Shown here: one piece after another, positions 1 through 7,989 of the stretch
Position numbering within the stretch: the stretch's first letter is position 1
Layout of the letters: each line of letters opens with the position of its first letter
DNA from: a virus
Strand: one strand, 5' to 3'
DNA length: 20,248 bases
IMG/VR virus record: IMGVR_UViG_3300034198_010982
Coordinates: 1 to 20,248 of that record
Made by a program: the position numbers and the translations under genes
The notes under the pieces: model-generated
What the model saw: only the letters and a program-made list of their open reading frames with translations
The model's database searches: none
Told to the model about the DNA's origin: nothing

Positions 1-2
1 CG

Positions 3-638
3 GTTCTTAACGAAACTGCAGAGCTTTTGGGCCTCAGTTTACGTATGACCGAAGATCAATTAACACGTGATATGTTAGCATCAACTGCTTCCATATATAA
101 CTGTACTGGTGGTAGTAATGGTGATCTTCCATCTGATTTATCTCTTTCTGATATTGATGAAGTTACTTCAACATTGTTAACTAATGATGCGTGGATGATT
201 TTAGATACTATCGGTGGTGAAGATAAATTTGGTACCGGTCCAGTACGTGACGCGTACTTGGCTTTGGGTCACACTCAATTATCCAAAGATTTGAACAATA
301 TTAATGGGTTCATTTCTAAATGGAACTATCCAAATGATAATCGTGTGTTAAGAAGTGAGTGGGGAAGCGTCAATAACGTTCGCTTCATGCTTTCTTCAGT
401 AGCATCTGTTTCTCCAAATGCTTCCGCATTGGGTAACAATGTTTACAATGTGTTTGTACAAGGTATGGAAGCGTTAGCTTGCGTTGAGCAAGATAATTAT
501 TCTGCTCGTTTCTTGTATAGACCGCCAGTGTTCTCGGATCCGCTCTTCCAAAATGTAACCATTGGTTATGTTTTTGCTGAAGTTCCGCGTATCCTTAATG
601 ATCTCTGGATAACTAACATGCGTTGTACATTACGATAA
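3..638 (+). CDS. Major capsid protein, N4 gp56-like, C-terminal part
   Basis: This is the shell-forming capsid subunit, probably with the HK97 fold. The frame is open to the left edge, so the true start lies upstream; the TTG at 27 is not a believable start because the frame reads in from before it. The visible 211 or so residues contain the block LGLSLRMTEDQLTRDML, then a helical stretch, then SEWGSVNNVRFMLSS, which resembles the conserved 'G.vg.v.g.rfi.s' segment of N4-gp56-family capsid proteins. A beta-rich C-terminus ends at NMRCTLR. Full-length family members are usually well over 300 residues, so about half is missing. The next gene follows after 10 bases with an AAGGAG site, as in a head operon. 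The family call is by eye; the capsid role is supported by position and by the adaptor and nozzle genes downstream. Confidence 0.72.
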   Translation, partial: VLNETAELLGLSLRMTEDQLTRDMLASTASIYNCTGGSNGDLPSDLSLSDIDEVTSTLLTNDAWMILDTIGGEDKFGTGPVRDAYLALGHTQLSKDLNNINGFISKWNYPNDNRVLRSEWGSVNNVRFMLSSVASVSPNASALGNNVYNVFVQGMEALACVEQDNYSARFLYRPPVFSDPLFQNVTIGYVFAEVPRILNDLWITNMRCTLR

Positions 639-648
639 GGAGAATGCT

Positions 649-1662
649 ATGTCAGTTATTTTTTCAGGAACTAATCAAGGCCGCTTTACCTCTAATGGTG
701 CTGCGGTAACTATCCAACTTACCAGTGGTATAGATTGGATATGGGTCAAGAATATTACACAATCCTATTCTGCCGGTGCAGGTCAGGGTGTAGAATACTA
801 CTGGCAATTGGGAATGACGCAAGGTCGCGGTACGATTTATACTAAGACTACTACAACAAATGCTCTTTCTATATCTCAAATCGCTGCTAACGCAGGTTTC
901 TTTTTAGTAGATAGTTCAGTAAATATTCCTGGTCCTTCATTAGCACTTACCGGTATTACTGCCGGAAATCCACCTGTAGTTCTTACGTCTAATACATCAT
1001 CATTAAACAATGGCGATACAGTGCGTATTTTCTTCACAGTGGGTGCATTACAGTTACGTGGTTTAGACTTTACTATTGGTGCTATAAGTGCAGGAGTAAG
1101 TTTTACTCTCGCATATATGGCTCAAATAGCAGCTGCTAATCCAGGTGCTGGTACATTCCGTCGTATTCCATTTAATCCTTTATATTATCCACCTATACGC
1201 TTCATCACTAAAATTACACAAGCTACACAAGCGATTGTTACTTTATCAGTTAACCATCAGTTTACTGTTGGCCAAACTGTTAGATTAATTGTTCCTACAG
1301 TGAGTGCTGTGGCATTTGGTATGACAGAATTAGATGGTGTGCAAGCTACAATCGTTGCAATTGGTCAAGCAGATAATGATGGTGTTACAAACACTATTAC
1401 TATTGATCAAGATACTACAGGATTCTCAGCATTTGCATTCCCTCTTACAACTGATCCTGGATTTACTCCGGCTCAAGTTGTTCCGATGGGTGAAAATACT
1501 GCTGAAGCACTTAATGCGGGTGCAAATATTCTTGGTGATTCAACAAATAACGTAGGATACGTAGGTATTCAACTTCAAGCGGGAGCGGCTTCTCCAGCTG
1601 GTGTTGCTAGCGATGTTATTTATTGGGTTGCTGGTAAATCTTTTGCAGTCGACAACGAATAA
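649..1662 (+). CDS. Head-associated beta-rich protein with two FCCH-like modules
   Basis: A 337-residue, Gly/Ala/Thr-rich beta protein directly after the capsid gene, probably a capsid decoration or head-completion protein. Residues 101-155 and 183-270 each read like an FCCH-type beta module (a buried beta strand, then 'GDTVRIFF' or 'GQTVRLIVP', then a strand and a closing 'FTL' or 'ITIDQDTTGF'). FCCH domains were named from ubiquitin E1 but recur in phage virion proteins; here no enzymatic role is implied. The second module and its tail, TPAQVVPMGE followed by 'A.NILG', recur in the gene at 2258, which indicates module duplication. The start ATG has AAGGAG 7 bases upstream. No signal peptide or membrane segment is seen. 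The exact role is unknown. Confidence 0.6.
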   Translation: MSVIFSGTNQGRFTSNGAAVTIQLTSGIDWIWVKNITQSYSAGAGQGVEYYWQLGMTQGRGTIYTKTTTTNALSISQIAANAGFFLVDSSVNIPGPSLALTGITAGNPPVVLTSNTSSLNNGDTVRIFFTVGALQLRGLDFTIGAISAGVSFTLAYMAQIAAANPGAGTFRRIPFNPLYYPPIRFITKITQATQAIVTLSVNHQFTVGQTVRLIVPTVSAVAFGMTELDGVQATIVAIGQADNDGVTNTITIDQDTTGFSAFAFPLTTDPGFTPAQVVPMGENTAEALNAGANILGDSTNNVGYVGIQLQAGAASPAGVASDVIYWVAGKSFAVDNE

Positions 1663-1671
1663 GATAAATTA

Positions 1672-1708
1672 ATGGAAAGAGTGCTCTATGTGGTAGTACT
1701 CTTTCCAT
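1672..1708 (+). other. Strong RNA hairpin between head genes
   Basis: Perfect 11-bp inverted repeat ATGGAAAGAGT / ACTCTTTCCAT, extended by three inner pairs (one G-T wobble) to a 14-bp stem (1672-1685 with 1695-1708) and a 9-base loop. No run of T follows, so it is not a typical intrinsic terminator. It lies in the gap after the decoration-like gene and before the ribosome site at 1724-1730. It may set relative mRNA stability or protein levels between the abundant head proteins and the next gene. Confidence 0.6.
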
Positions 1709-1735
1709 TCCATGGTTCGTAATAGGAGGAAAATT

Positions 1736-2227
1736 ATGAATAAACCAGAAGTTAAATCAGCTACAGCTACTCATACAGGTGCTCATAAGAAGGTCACTCG
1801 TGAGGAACTTTCAAAGCAAATTAAAAAGTTGCGTGATCGTGATGCTGAAATGGTTACGGGCATATTTAAAAACTTGGAAAATCCTGCAACTAATGGTGGT
1901 AGGGGTTCTGTTGTTTTTAGCTATAAGTATTATCCTGGGGATGAGAATGCAATATACGAATTATACGATGGTGAACGCTATACACTCCCAAGAGGTGTTG
2001 CACGTCATCTAAACAATAATTGTTTTTATAGAGAATATCAGCATCTTCCTGGTGAAAAAGGAATAAGTGGTGTTCGTGGTGGTGTTAGCGCTGATGGAAG
2101 ATTACACACTAATGCATTACAAATGGCTAGAAAAGTCCATCGTTATGCATTCCACTCATTAGAATATATGGATGATGATGTTGATATGTATCCATCTAAT
2201 TTAGTAGAAGTAACAGTTTCTCCATAA
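1736..2227 (+). CDS. Conserved-looking phage structural-operon protein, function unknown
   Basis: A 163-residue soluble protein. The start was set at 1736 because TAGGAGGA lies 5-6 bases before this ATG; the upstream in-frame ATG at 1712 sits before that site and is unlikely. The N-terminus (about residues 1-45) is Lys/Arg-rich and helical. The middle reads like a beta domain (VVFSYKYYPGDENAIYELYDG), followed by the compact motif ERYTLPRGVARHLNNNC and 'REYQHLPGE', then a Gly-rich loop and an acidic C-terminus. I recall similar 'LPRGVARHLNN' proteins between capsid and tail genes of podovirus-like phages, but they have no known function that I can state. It could be a minor head protein or assembly factor. 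Confidence 0.6.
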   Translation: MNKPEVKSATATHTGAHKKVTREELSKQIKKLRDRDAEMVTGIFKNLENPATNGGRGSVVFSYKYYPGDENAIYELYDGERYTLPRGVARHLNNNCFYREYQHLPGEKGISGVRGGVSADGRLHTNALQMARKVHRYAFHSLEYMDDDVDMYPSNLVEVTVSP

Positions 2228-2230
2228 ATA

Positions 2231-2246
2231 GTGATATTAGTATCAC
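2231..2246 (+). other. Small hairpin at gene junction
   Basis: GTGATA-TTAG-TATCAC forms a 6-bp stem with a 4-base loop in the 30-base gap between two structural genes, just before the weak AAGG ribosome site of the next gene. It could modulate initiation there, but a stem this short could also be chance. Confidence 0.3.
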
Positions 2247-2257
2247 CAAGGTAACGA

Positions 2258-2668
2258 ATGCCTATACCAAATACTCCAAATTATTATGCAGTTCAGTCTC
2301 CAACATTTCAACGTGCGATGAGAAATATTCTTTCTATTACACAAGATGAAAATGCATTGGTAACTACTACATTTGATGGTATTAATCCTGGTGATCATCA
2401 ATATTCTACCGGATTAATTATTCGTCTTAATATACCGGATGGATTTGGTATGGTGCAGGCAGATGAATTTTCTGGATCTATAATTGTAGTGAATGCTACA
2501 CAGTTTACTGTACAACTTGATACAACTAATTTTGATGATTTTGTTGTTCCTGCATTCCAGCCTGGTGCATTTGGAACACCTGCTACAGTTGTACCTGTTG
2601 GAGAAATAAGTAGTATACTAACTCAAGCAACACAAAATGTTTTAGCTGGTACACCTTACCCGGAATAA
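2258..2668 (+). CDS. Small virion protein with FCCH-like module
   Basis: A 136-residue beta-rich protein. Residues 24-100 match in layout the second module of the 649-1662 protein: a strand, 'TGLIIRLNIPDGFGM', 'F.G.I.VVNATQFTVQLDTTNF..F.VPAF', then TPATVVPVGE and a short Ala/Gln helix ending 'NVLAG'. The other protein has 'VGQTVRLIVP...FGMTELDG', 'ITIDQDTTGFSAFAFP' and TPAQVVPMGE at the same places. The two proteins are therefore probably paralogous and may sit on equivalent virion sites. The ribosome site is weak (AAGG, 9 bases upstream). No enzyme motif is visible. A head decoration or connector accessory role is inferred from context only. Confidence 0.58.
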   Translation: MPIPNTPNYYAVQSPTFQRAMRNILSITQDENALVTTTFDGINPGDHQYSTGLIIRLNIPDGFGMVQADEFSGSIIVVNATQFTVQLDTTNFDDFVVPAFQPGAFGTPATVVPVGEISSILTQATQNVLAGTPYPE

Positions 2669-2687
2669 TATAAATAGGAGTCGTGTG

Positions 2688-3764
2688 ATGGCAATAGTAC
2701 CTGATTCAAGTTATTCTACTTTACAATCTATCCAAACAAAAGTACGTAGGATTACACGAAGTCCGTCTATATCTCAACTTAGTGATATGCAATTAAATGA
2801 ATATATTAATACATTTATTTTGTATGATTTTCCTGAGCATTTACGTTTATTCTCTTTAAGAACATTACTTACTTTTTATACACAGCCGGGCGTTGACGTT
2901 TATGATACTAATACTACTGTACAAACTGATCCATTGTATAACTTTCAAAATAAATATATTGCAGTGCACCCACCTCTTTTTATAGCTGGTGTACAATGTT
3001 TTTATACTCAATGGCGTGAAGTATTTTATGGCATGTGGCCACAATTTGCTACTATCTCTGATACTCTTTTACGAGGTAATAATTCTTCGGGACCTTTTTC
3101 AAGTCAAGTAATTCCTCCTCCTCCTGCAGCTCCTTTAATAAATGCATTACCATTTATTCTGCAAGAGAGTGTTAATTTTAACTGCTTGAACACTGATGGG
3201 ACTTCAATGGTTATGGTAGATATACCTATTAGTAACACAATAGGCAACCTTACTCAGGCAAATGTCCCATTAGTGCCACCGTATGATACAATACAAAATC
3301 CAAATAACTTTATTAATTATGTTACTGGTGAATATACGATTACATTTCCATCTAATACACAAAATATGGCAACTATTTGGTTTGAAGGTGTTCTTTATCA
3401 ACCTGGTAAGCCATTAGGTATATTGTATTACGATAATAAGTTCACCATTAGACCGGTACCAGATAAAACATATAGTGTTCAGATTGAGGTCGATATAAGA
3501 CCTACAGAACTACTTAATAAAACTGATGTACCTCAATTAGCACAATGGTGGCAATATATTGCCTACGGTGCGGCAAAAAAGATATTTGAAGATCGTATGG
3601 ATTCAGATTCTGTTCAAATGATAATGCCTGAATTTAAGCAACAAGAACGCTTAGTACTAAGAACGTCATTAACACAGCAGGCAAATGAAAGAACAGTAAC
3701 GATCTATACTCAAGGAAAGATTTACGGTTTTGGCTGGTTCGGAAATGGCGGCTGGCCTTATTAA
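2688..3764 (+). CDS. Head-tail adaptor / tail tube connector protein
   Basis: A 358-residue protein, probably the ring that joins portal to tail (T7 gp11 / P22 gp4 type). The N-terminus is the typical pattern 'LQSIQTKVRRITRSPS...LSDMQLNEYINTFILYDFPEHLR', followed by 'LLTFYTQPGVDVYD'. A long beta-rich insertion (about residues 90-260) includes a Pro-rich loop (IPPPPAAP). The C-terminal helix 'PQLAQWWQYIAYGAAKKIFEDRMD' resembles the C-terminal helices of adaptor proteins. The start was chosen at 2688 (ATG) because AGGAG lies 7 bases upstream; the GTG at 2685 is too close to it. The large nozzle gene follows two genes later, as expected for this part of a tail module. It is larger than the minimal adaptors because of the beta insertion. 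Confidence 0.66.
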   Translation: MAIVPDSSYSTLQSIQTKVRRITRSPSISQLSDMQLNEYINTFILYDFPEHLRLFSLRTLLTFYTQPGVDVYDTNTTVQTDPLYNFQNKYIAVHPPLFIAGVQCFYTQWREVFYGMWPQFATISDTLLRGNNSSGPFSSQVIPPPPAAPLINALPFILQESVNFNCLNTDGTSMVMVDIPISNTIGNLTQANVPLVPPYDTIQNPNNFINYVTGEYTITFPSNTQNMATIWFEGVLYQPGKPLGILYYDNKFTIRPVPDKTYSVQIEVDIRPTELLNKTDVPQLAQWWQYIAYGAAKKIFEDRMDSDSVQMIMPEFKQQERLVLRTSLTQQANERTVTIYTQGKIYGFGWFGNGGWPY

Positions 3765-3773
3765 GGAGATAGT

Positions 3774-4376
3774 ATGGCATTAAATAATGTGCCGTTAGCG
3801 GGACAAACATTAGGTGTAACTCGAGTCCCAATTAATCAGAACTTTGCTGTTATTGATGCAGATTTTTCAGTAGATCATGTATCATATAATACTATCAATG
3901 AGGGAATGCATAATAGAGTTTCATTCCCCACACAAAATCCAGTACCTGTTCCACAAGCTGGTATTGTTCAGTTATATTCTCAAGTATCTGCTATTACAGG
4001 CCAACCTGAATTGGTGTTTACTCATCAAGCAGGTTCAACTGCACCATTAGCTGCTCAAATTGTAGAATTTACTTCAGCGGGATGGACTAATCCAGGATGG
4101 ACACGATTACCTTCAGGGATATTACTTAAATGGCATTCAGGTATAGGTTTCGGTGGTGGCGGATCAGTAACTATCAATGTTAATACCGATGTCCCTGGTT
4201 CACCCCCTTTTGCAGCTTTACTTACTGTGCAATCAACTACTTTGGATAGTAGTCATTCTTATAACAATGTTATTAGTATAAGTGTTATCTCATTCCCTAA
4301 TGTTACCTTTAGTAAATTTGGAGGAGCTAATCCACCAGGATCGGTAACAGTAGCTTATTTAGCGATAGGGTACTAA
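3774..4376 (+). CDS. Tail fibre/spike protein with gp53-like C-terminal domain
   Basis: A 200-residue beta-rich protein. The first 110 residues are a probable attachment segment (MALNNVPLAGQTLGVTRVPI, then 'NQNFAVIDADFSVDH'). From about residue 114 the sequence GWTRLPSGILLKWHSG followed by a Gly-rich loop and 'SVTINV' looks like the gp53-like fibre C-terminal domain ('G...LP.G...KWG'), which often forms the receptor-facing tip of phage fibres. It has a strong AAGGAG ribosome site, 6 bases from ATG, and ends one base before the nozzle gene start. It is probably a short spike or fibre close to the tail nozzle. The domain call is from motif recall. Confidence 0.58.
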   Translation: MALNNVPLAGQTLGVTRVPINQNFAVIDADFSVDHVSYNTINEGMHNRVSFPTQNPVPVPQAGIVQLYSQVSAITGQPELVFTHQAGSTAPLAAQIVEFTSAGWTNPGWTRLPSGILLKWHSGIGFGGGGSVTINVNTDVPGSPPFAALLTVQSTTLDSSHSYNNVISISVISFPNVTFSKFGGANPPGSVTVAYLAIGY

Positions 4377-4377
4377 T

Positions 4378-6603
4378 ATGGCAGACCGTTTTTTTATTGC
4401 TCCTTACGATCAGAATAGTGGTCTTCAAACTAATGTTAAACCATGGTTGATACCAGATGAGGCTTTTTCTGAACTGAATAATGCTTATGTTTTTAGAGGA
4501 CGCGTAAGAAAACGTTTTGGATCACGGTGGCTTGGTGATAGTCCATTAGGTACTCGTTTAGGTATTAATATAGGAACTATAACTGCTGGTTCATTATCAG
4601 GTAATGTTAGAACTATTTTAGCTGATGCTGGAATGCCTACAAGTATAGGACAAGCATTTAGTATAGGTACAATAGTATTTACAGTATTCAATCCCGTGGT
4701 AGGTCCACAACAAATGTTGCGTACAGATAATTCTCTCGCACCTGCAACATACGACCTTACTACATCAAATTTTAATATTACTGCAGTTGCTTTACCTGAT
4801 GGAACTCCTGTAATATTCTATCCTAATCTTCCTGTTATGGGCTTACTAACATATGAACAAATTAGTATTAACGATGAATTTGTAGTTGGATTTGATACTC
4901 GTTATGCTTATACATTTGTTATGGGTGCATGGAATAGAATTGGGGCAGAAGCTACACCAGGAGCTGCAGTATGGACTGGCGATAATTCACAATTTTTCTG
5001 GTCAACTACATGGACCGGGGCAGATGCATCAGCTAAAATATTCTTTGTGACAAACTTTAATGAGAATGAACCTAACTTCATGCGTTATTATGATGGAACG
5101 CAGTGGAATAACTTCAATCCTCAAATAGACGCAACGCCAAATTTTCTTAATTCAGCACGAATAATTGTTCCTTTCAAAAATAGATTAGTGGCATTTAATA
5201 CATGGGAAGGCCCTGCAAATGCTTTGCCGGGGACTAATTATAGTAATAGATGTCGATACTCCCAAGTAGGTTCCCCATTAGATTCTTCTGCATGGCGTCA
5301 GGATATTCCTGGTCGTGGTAATGCTATTGATGCATCAACGACTGAAGCAATTATTACGGTAGAATTTGTTAAGGATCGTCTTATAGTTTTCTTTGAACGA
5401 TCAACATGGGAGCTTGTATATACTGGTAATCAAGCATATCCATTTAACTGGCAACAGATTAATACTGAGCTTGGTGCAGAATCTACATTTTCTATTGTAC
5501 CATTTGATAAGATATGTATTGGTGTAGGAAATGTTGGTATTCATGCTTGTAATGGTGCAAACGTAGAGCGTATTGATGAAAAAATACCAGATACTGTATT
5601 TGATATTCATAATGATGGTCAAGGCGTATTCAGGGTTTATGGTATTAGAGATTTTTATGTAGAAATGGTCTATTGGACCTTCCCTGATACTCAGGCATCT
5701 GATGATTTTCCTTATCCCAATAGAGTGCTAATTTTCAATTATAAGACAGGAACATGGGCCTTTAATGATGACTCAATTACTTGTTTTGGGTATTTTCAAC
5801 CTGTTAATGGAATTTTATGGACTTCAACAACAATCACTTGGGATGATACAGTCACTTGGGATAGTGGATCAGTTCAAGCTAAATTTAGACAAGTTATTGC
5901 AGGCAATCAAGAAGGTTATACATTCATTTGTGATGCAGATGATCCTACAAATGCACCCGTTTTACAGATAACTAACGTTTTCTTAACAGGAATAATAACT
6001 ACTTTAACTGTTATTGAACATAACCTAAGAAATGAAGATTATATTTTTATACAAGATGCTATATGGTCAGATTCATCTAATGGTCTTAATAATCAAATAT
6101 TCCAAGTAACAAATGTAATAGATGCTAATACATTTGAAATAGGACCTGTTGCTTTGTTTACTGGAACATATATGGGTGGTGGTTTAATTGCCCGAGTTAG
6201 CCAAATATCTATCACAACAAAAGAATATAATTTCTATGCAAAACAAGGTAGAAATAACTATGTATCTAAAGTAGATTTCATGGTTGATAATACTCCTGCA
6301 AGCCAAATTCAGGTGGATTTTTATGTATCTACTTCAGTTACACCTCTATTACAAGATAGTTTAGGCAATGGAGTATTATTAGGAACGGGAACATTAGATA
6401 TGTTTGCTTATCCTGATATACCGCTTGAAGCAGATGCAGTACGTTTATGGCATCCAGTATATTTCCAAGCTGATGGTGAAGTTATTCAGCTACAATTAAT
6501 ATTTAATGATGCTCAAATGAGAGATATTAATATTATGCAATCTGGGTTTGCTCTCCATGCAATGTGTATATACGCACAACCTACAAGTTATCGATTCCAA
6601 TAA
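4378..6603 (+). CDS. Tail nozzle (tail tubular protein B-like)
   Basis: A 741-residue protein, probably the long hexameric nozzle of the short tail (T7 gp12 / P22 gp10 class). The N-terminus has 'LIPDEAFSELNNAYVFRGRVRKRFG', the typical opening of these proteins in which a protein names its own boundary conditions through an RGR-K-R-G turn. The middle, about residues 255-430, has conserved-looking blocks: 'FKNRLVAFNTWEGP', 'NRCRYSQVG', 'FVKDRLIVFFERSTWELVY', 'GAESTFSIVPFDK', 'VGIHACNG.NVERID.KIPD' and 'YGIRDFYVEMVYWTFP', which read as beta-propeller blades. Residues about 527-612 are an inserted FCCH-like module ('LTVIEHNLRNEDYIFIQDA', 'FQVTNVIDANTFEIG'). The ribosome site is weak (AGGG). Length is close to known nozzle proteins. 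Confidence in the role is fairly high, although no search was run. Confidence 0.72.
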   Translation: MADRFFIAPYDQNSGLQTNVKPWLIPDEAFSELNNAYVFRGRVRKRFGSRWLGDSPLGTRLGINIGTITAGSLSGNVRTILADAGMPTSIGQAFSIGTIVFTVFNPVVGPQQMLRTDNSLAPATYDLTTSNFNITAVALPDGTPVIFYPNLPVMGLLTYEQISINDEFVVGFDTRYAYTFVMGAWNRIGAEATPGAAVWTGDNSQFFWSTTWTGADASAKIFFVTNFNENEPNFMRYYDGTQWNNFNPQIDATPNFLNSARIIVPFKNRLVAFNTWEGPANALPGTNYSNRCRYSQVGSPLDSSAWRQDIPGRGNAIDASTTEAIITVEFVKDRLIVFFERSTWELVYTGNQAYPFNWQQINTELGAESTFSIVPFDKICIGVGNVGIHACNGANVERIDEKIPDTVFDIHNDGQGVFRVYGIRDFYVEMVYWTFPDTQASDDFPYPNRVLIFNYKTGTWAFNDDSITCFGYFQPVNGILWTSTTITWDDTVTWDSGSVQAKFRQVIAGNQEGYTFICDADDPTNAPVLQITNVFLTGIITTLTVIEHNLRNEDYIFIQDAIWSDSSNGLNNQIFQVTNVIDANTFEIGPVALFTGTYMGGGLIARVSQISITTKEYNFYAKQGRNNYVSKVDFMVDNTPASQIQVDFYVSTSVTPLLQDSLGNGVLLGTGTLDMFAYPDIPLEADAVRLWHPVYFQADGEVIQLQLIFNDAQMRDINIMQSGFALHAMCIYAQPTSYRFQ

Positions 6604-6610
6604 GGATATA

Positions 6611-6793
6611 ATGGATAAAACGACACAAGAAATGATGGATTTAATTAATATTTTACTAAAATTTAATGAAAATCTTCCTTGTTTATTAGAGACATATCCT
6701 GAAAGCGAAATGGATATTAATGTACTTATTCCTTATGTTGATTATGAAATTAAAAAAACCATTAAAGACATTATTCATATTGAGAGATTATAA
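6611..6793 (+). CDS. Small acidic helical protein, unknown
   Basis: A 60-residue protein. The start is at 6611, because AAGGA overlaps the stop of the nozzle gene 4-8 bases before this ATG; longer in-frame starts lie inside the nozzle gene. The sequence is helical and acidic (MDKTTQEMMDLINILLKFNE and 'LIPYVDYEIKKTIKDIIHIERL'), with no membrane segment. Its stop overlaps the next start (TAATG), which suggests translational coupling. It may be a chaperone or assembly factor for the neighbouring virion protein; no family is recognised. Confidence 0.6.
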   Translation: MDKTTQEMMDLINILLKFNENLPCLLETYPESEMDINVLIPYVDYEIKKTIKDIIHIERL

Positions 6794-7326
6794 TGGCATA
6801 TATACCAAATCAACAGATAAATACCGGTTCATATGTTCCAACTACGAATGTTTGGGATGTCTCTCGACTTTATGAAGTAGAAGTTAACAGTCCAGAGTTT
6901 AAAGAACTTTTAGTTCGTCTCTATCAGAATGTCAATAATATTGCTGTTGCTTTAAATACTAAATGTACTGGTTATTACATTAATCAAGAATTTGTAAGCG
7001 GTAAATTATTTTTTAATCCTAATGCTAACCCAAATGATCCACTTCAATTACGTCCTGGTTTTCTAATGACGGTAAATACCGGAGCTTTAGGTGCTGGTAT
7101 TACAGCAGTTAATCATAATATTGATGTTACTAATACATTTAAATGGATGTTTATTTCAGGTGCCGCAACCAATACTGGAACTCTTGTAGGATATCCTTTA
7201 CCATTTGCTGGTGCTACTGGTAATAATATTGAAGTGAGAGTTACTGCAACTCAGGTTATTATAAACAATAATTCAGGTGTTACTTTTACAGACTCGCAAA
7301 TAACTCTCGAATATTGTAAATTCTAG
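6793..7326 (+). CDS. Virion structural protein, unknown
   Basis: A 177-residue protein starting at the ATG of a TAATG overlap. The N-terminus, 'INTGSYVPTTNVWDVSRLYE' followed by 'VNSPEFKELLVRLYQNVNNIAVALN', contains a clear helix and looks like a docking segment. The second half is beta-rich ('PGFLMTVNTGALGAGITAVNH', 'NNIEVRVTATQVIINNNSGVTF'). I recall similar 'NTGS.VPTTN.WDV' proteins in uncultured podovirus-like phages, but their function is not established. Its location between nozzle and ejection proteins fits a tail accessory or fibre-collar protein. Its ribosome site is poor, so expression probably relies on coupling to the gene before it. Confidence 0.62.
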   Translation: MAYIPNQQINTGSYVPTTNVWDVSRLYEVEVNSPEFKELLVRLYQNVNNIAVALNTKCTGYYINQEFVSGKLFFNPNANPNDPLQLRPGFLMTVNTGALGAGITAVNHNIDVTNTFKWMFISGAATNTGTLVGYPLPFAGATGNNIEVRVTATQVIINNNSGVTFTDSQITLEYCKF

Positions 7327-7362
7327 TTATTACTAGTTCAATAAAAAATTATAGGAGATAAC

Positions 7363-7980
7363 ATGGCAAATTGGATTGATGCTTTAAAAGCAGCATTAGG
7401 TGGAGCAGGTGGTGGTGCAGGAATAGGAAATGCAGTAGTACCTGGAGTTGGCGCAGCTGTTGGTGCTGCCGGTGGCGGTATCCTTGGTTTCCTCACAAGT
7501 TTATTGAGTGGTGGTGGTAAAGAAGGTGGTGTGGAACAAGTTCCAATAATAAGTCCTGAGCAAGCAAGTGTATTACAATTTCTTTTACAACAAGGGCATG
7601 AAGGATTACAAAATCCTTATTCTGGATTTGAACCAATTGCACAACAAGCAAAAAGCCAATTTAATCAACAAACTGTTCCTTCACTTGCTGAACGTTTTTC
7701 TAGTATGGGTCAGAACTCTATTAGTTCACCGGCATTTGCTGCTCAATTAGGACAAGCTGGAGCAGGATTAAGTGAAAATCTTGCTGCAATGCAATCTCAA
7801 TATGGACAACAAAATAGACAAAATGCTTTACAACAACTTGCATTAGGATTAAGTCCTTCATTCCAAAACATCTATCAACAACATCAACCTGGTTTTGGAG
7901 AGAATCTACTTCAAGGAGCTGCTCAAGCTGCCCCATCTTTCTATCAATCTTTCCTACTCAATAAAAAACTGCAAAGTTAA
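7363..7980 (+). CDS. Candidate internal virion / DNA ejection protein (Gly-rich)
   Basis: A 205-residue protein. Residues 8-52 are extremely Gly/Ala-rich and hydrophobic (ALGGAGGGAGIGNAVVPGVG, then 'AAVGAAGGGILGFLTSLLSGGG'), a glycine-zipper pattern able to form a membrane-active helix. Residues 60-205 are Gln/Ala/Ser-rich and helical, with PSLAERFSSMG and 'PAFAAQLGQAGAGLSENLAAM'. Short internal virion proteins ejected into the host envelope by podoviruses (for example T7 gp14 or P22 gp7) have this composition and are encoded next to the tail genes. It has a strong TAGGAG site. The gene after it is also Gln-rich and probably works with it. The ejection role is inferred from composition and position. 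Confidence 0.55.
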   Translation: MANWIDALKAALGGAGGGAGIGNAVVPGVGAAVGAAGGGILGFLTSLLSGGGKEGGVEQVPIISPEQASVLQFLLQQGHEGLQNPYSGFEPIAQQAKSQFNQQTVPSLAERFSSMGQNSISSPAFAAQLGQAGAGLSENLAAMQSQYGQQNRQNALQQLALGLSPSFQNIYQQHQPGFGENLLQGAAQAAPSFYQSFLLNKKLQS

Positions 7981-7989
7981 GGAGATACA

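Noticed and set aside
27-29. TTG as start of the capsid gene
   Set aside because: The frame is open to the left edge and reads sensible protein before this codon, so the gene is cut by the window rather than starting here.
1712-1735. Earlier ATG for the 1736 gene
   Set aside because: It lies upstream of the GGAGG-type ribosome site that is correctly spaced for the ATG at 1736, and it overlaps the end of the hairpin region.
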